From Clostridium cavendishii DSM 21758 (lineage in GTDB: Bacteria; Bacillota; Clostridia; Clostridiales; Clostridiaceae): a stretch of DNA of 64,000 nt. The stretch is taken from positions 1 through 64,000 of the forward strand of contig NZ_FQZB01000023.1 of NCBI RefSeq assembly GCF_900141845.1. Direction: 5' to 3'. Positions 63,171 to 64,000 of the stretch are shown one piece after another. Below the pieces are notes generated by a model that made no database searches, was not told where the DNA came from, and saw only the letters and a program-made list of their open reading frames with translations. Position 1 is the first letter of the stretch. Every line of letters starts with the position of its first letter. The translations under genes and the position numbers were made by a program.

Positions 63171-64000
63171 TTACTTTTCTTTTACAATTAATTGAGGTTT
63201 TACATTTCCTTCTCTTGAAGAAAACTTAATCATATTTTTTTGGCGACTACTATTTGGCGTTTCTTCATTTACTAATAATAAATTAAGCTTCTTACTTTTA
63301 GTGTTGTTGTTGTTCAAATAATTTGTTAAATCTAAAGCCACCCAATTTCCTTCATCATTATCATTTATACTTATTGAACCTATATAAATTCCTTTTGCAG
63401 GTGATTGCTTCCAAGTTAAAGTTTCTTCATTTATATCGGAAGCTTCATAAACTTTAATCTCTCTTGTTGAATCTTGACCTTTGGGAAATTTATCTGTAAA
63501 AGATACAAATAATCTTAATATAGTTGAAGAAGCCTTTTCTTTATCATAATTACTTAAATCAAAGCTTACATATGATTTTCTTGCATAATCTGCTGCGTCA
63601 CTCTTTACTACCAATTCAGTTTCATTACTATAATTTTTATCTGAATATATCCCATCTCTCACATATCCATCTTCCACAGCTTCAAATACCTTATTATTTT
63701 TTACATTATCTTTTGCTCCGTATTCGAAATATCCTATATCAACAGGACTTCCGTCTAATAAATTTCCATAGTAATCCATACCGCCATTGTTTGCTATGAT
63801 TCTTCCCTTATCTATAGCTGGAGATTCTGCTCTTAAAGTATAATCCTTAGTATTTTCTAAACCTAACTTAGCCTCACCTGGGTTCATTAATAATGGGTTA
63901 CTGGTTATTAAACCTGGATGACTGGATGGTTTATTTGTATTATTTTCTATCTCATTGTATATAACATTATTTGAGAATTCTCCTGAAACAGGAGAATTAG
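63171..64000 (-). CDS. Surface beta-helix/DNRLRE (CBM96-like) protein, 5' part beyond window
   Basis: The frame is open from the right edge, and an internal Met at 63887 is not the start. The visible N-terminal part (NSPVSGEFSNNVIYNEIENN, SPAIDKGRIIANNGGMDYYG and VDIGYFEYG) is the end of a parallel beta-helix repeat protein of the pectate-lyase-like type. It is followed by a DNRLRE-type module (about the last 180 residues) with YVRDGIYSDKNYSN, YVSFDLSNYDKE, TLTWKQSPAKG and PQLIVKEK, a fold proposed as a carbohydrate-binding CBM96-like domain. No cell-wall anchor at the C-terminus. Probably a secreted polysaccharide-active protein; enzyme activity cannot be judged. Confidence 0.85.
   Translation of the reverse strand, partial: NSPVSGEFSNNVIYNEIENNTNKPSSHPGLITSNPLLMNPGEAKLGLENTKDYTLRAESPAIDKGRIIANNGGMDYYGNLLDGSPVDIGYFEYGAKDNVKNNKVFEAVEDGYVRDGIYSDKNYSNETELVVKSDAADYARKSYVSFDLSNYDKEKASSTILRLFVSFTDKFPKGQDSTREIKVYEASDINEETLTWKQSPAKGIYIGSISINDNDEGNWVALDLTNYLNNNNTKSKKLNLLLVNEETPNSSRQKNMIKFSSREGNVKPQLIVKEK

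Noticed and set aside
63524..63799. Plus-strand frame of 91 codons at the right end
   Set aside because: Reverse of the DNRLRE coding region; His/Leu/Tyr-rich composition from AT-rich antisense.
1..64000. CRISPR arrays, phage or transposon genes
   Set aside because: No regularly spaced repeats, transposase, integrase or phage proteins were seen.

Overview
The window is AT-rich (well under 30% GC by eye) low-GC Gram-positive DNA, and the gene content points to an anaerobic spore-forming Clostridium. Supporting genes are an alpha/beta small acid-soluble spore protein, a CooS-type CO dehydrogenase homologue with a CooF-like ferredoxin, an LPXTG protein, secreted CBM32/dockerin carbohydrase modules and class II galT. 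The style resembles C. perfringens, but the species is an inference and no 16S or other species marker is present. I see no prophage, insertion sequence, CRISPR array or rRNA operon. Most genes lie on the minus strand, with plus-strand islands at 8.4-8.9, 13.1-16.1, 20.1-22.2 and 28.4-29.7 kb.

Left part (1-20 kb): the first 3.4 kb is a secreted GH31 glycosidase with FN3, CBM32, dockerin and the start of a cohesin-like module, running off the left edge. Next is a glucose PTS locus: a GlcT/LicT-type antiterminator gene and an EIICB gene, each preceded by a RAT/terminator pair, then an EIIA domain in the -1 frame directly after a slippery A7 tract. A zinc-type ABC lipoprotein, a YhaO-YhaN (SbcCD-like) nuclease pair, a secreted C1 protease with LRR and chitin-binding modules, an SASP, a NodB deacetylase, two identical tRNA-Trp genes, a CBS-ACT protein and a ZnuA-like protein without metal ligands follow.

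Middle (20-43 kb): tsaE-tsaB-rimI and a VOC gene, an LPXTG surface protein, a decayed gene remnant, ribU under an FMN riboswitch, tex, a membrane-anchored M28 peptidase, an OPT transporter paired with a PqqD-like protein, a CUT1 sugar ABC operon without an ATPase, a flavin amine oxidase, a CPBP protease, and a four-gene partner-switching cluster (SpoIIE phosphatase, RsbW-like kinase, methyl-accepting protein, STAS antagonist).

Right part (43-64 kb): a TPR-GGDEF protein; a cooS-cooF-FAD oxidoreductase cluster whose CooS keeps the metal-cluster cysteines but lacks the usual proton-relay His and Lys; an alpha/beta hydrolase with an AraC regulator; a Bce-type peptide-sensing/resistance module (ABC transporter plus two-component system) enclosing a CMD-family gene; an acyltransferase and a second NodB deacetylase; the Leloir operon galK-galT-galM; and the 3' part of a surface beta-helix/DNRLRE protein cut by the right edge.

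The most interesting signals are the possible -1 frameshift fusing EIICB to EIIA, the CooS with altered catalytic residues, the chemoreceptor inside a partner-switching operon, and the OPT-PqqD pair.
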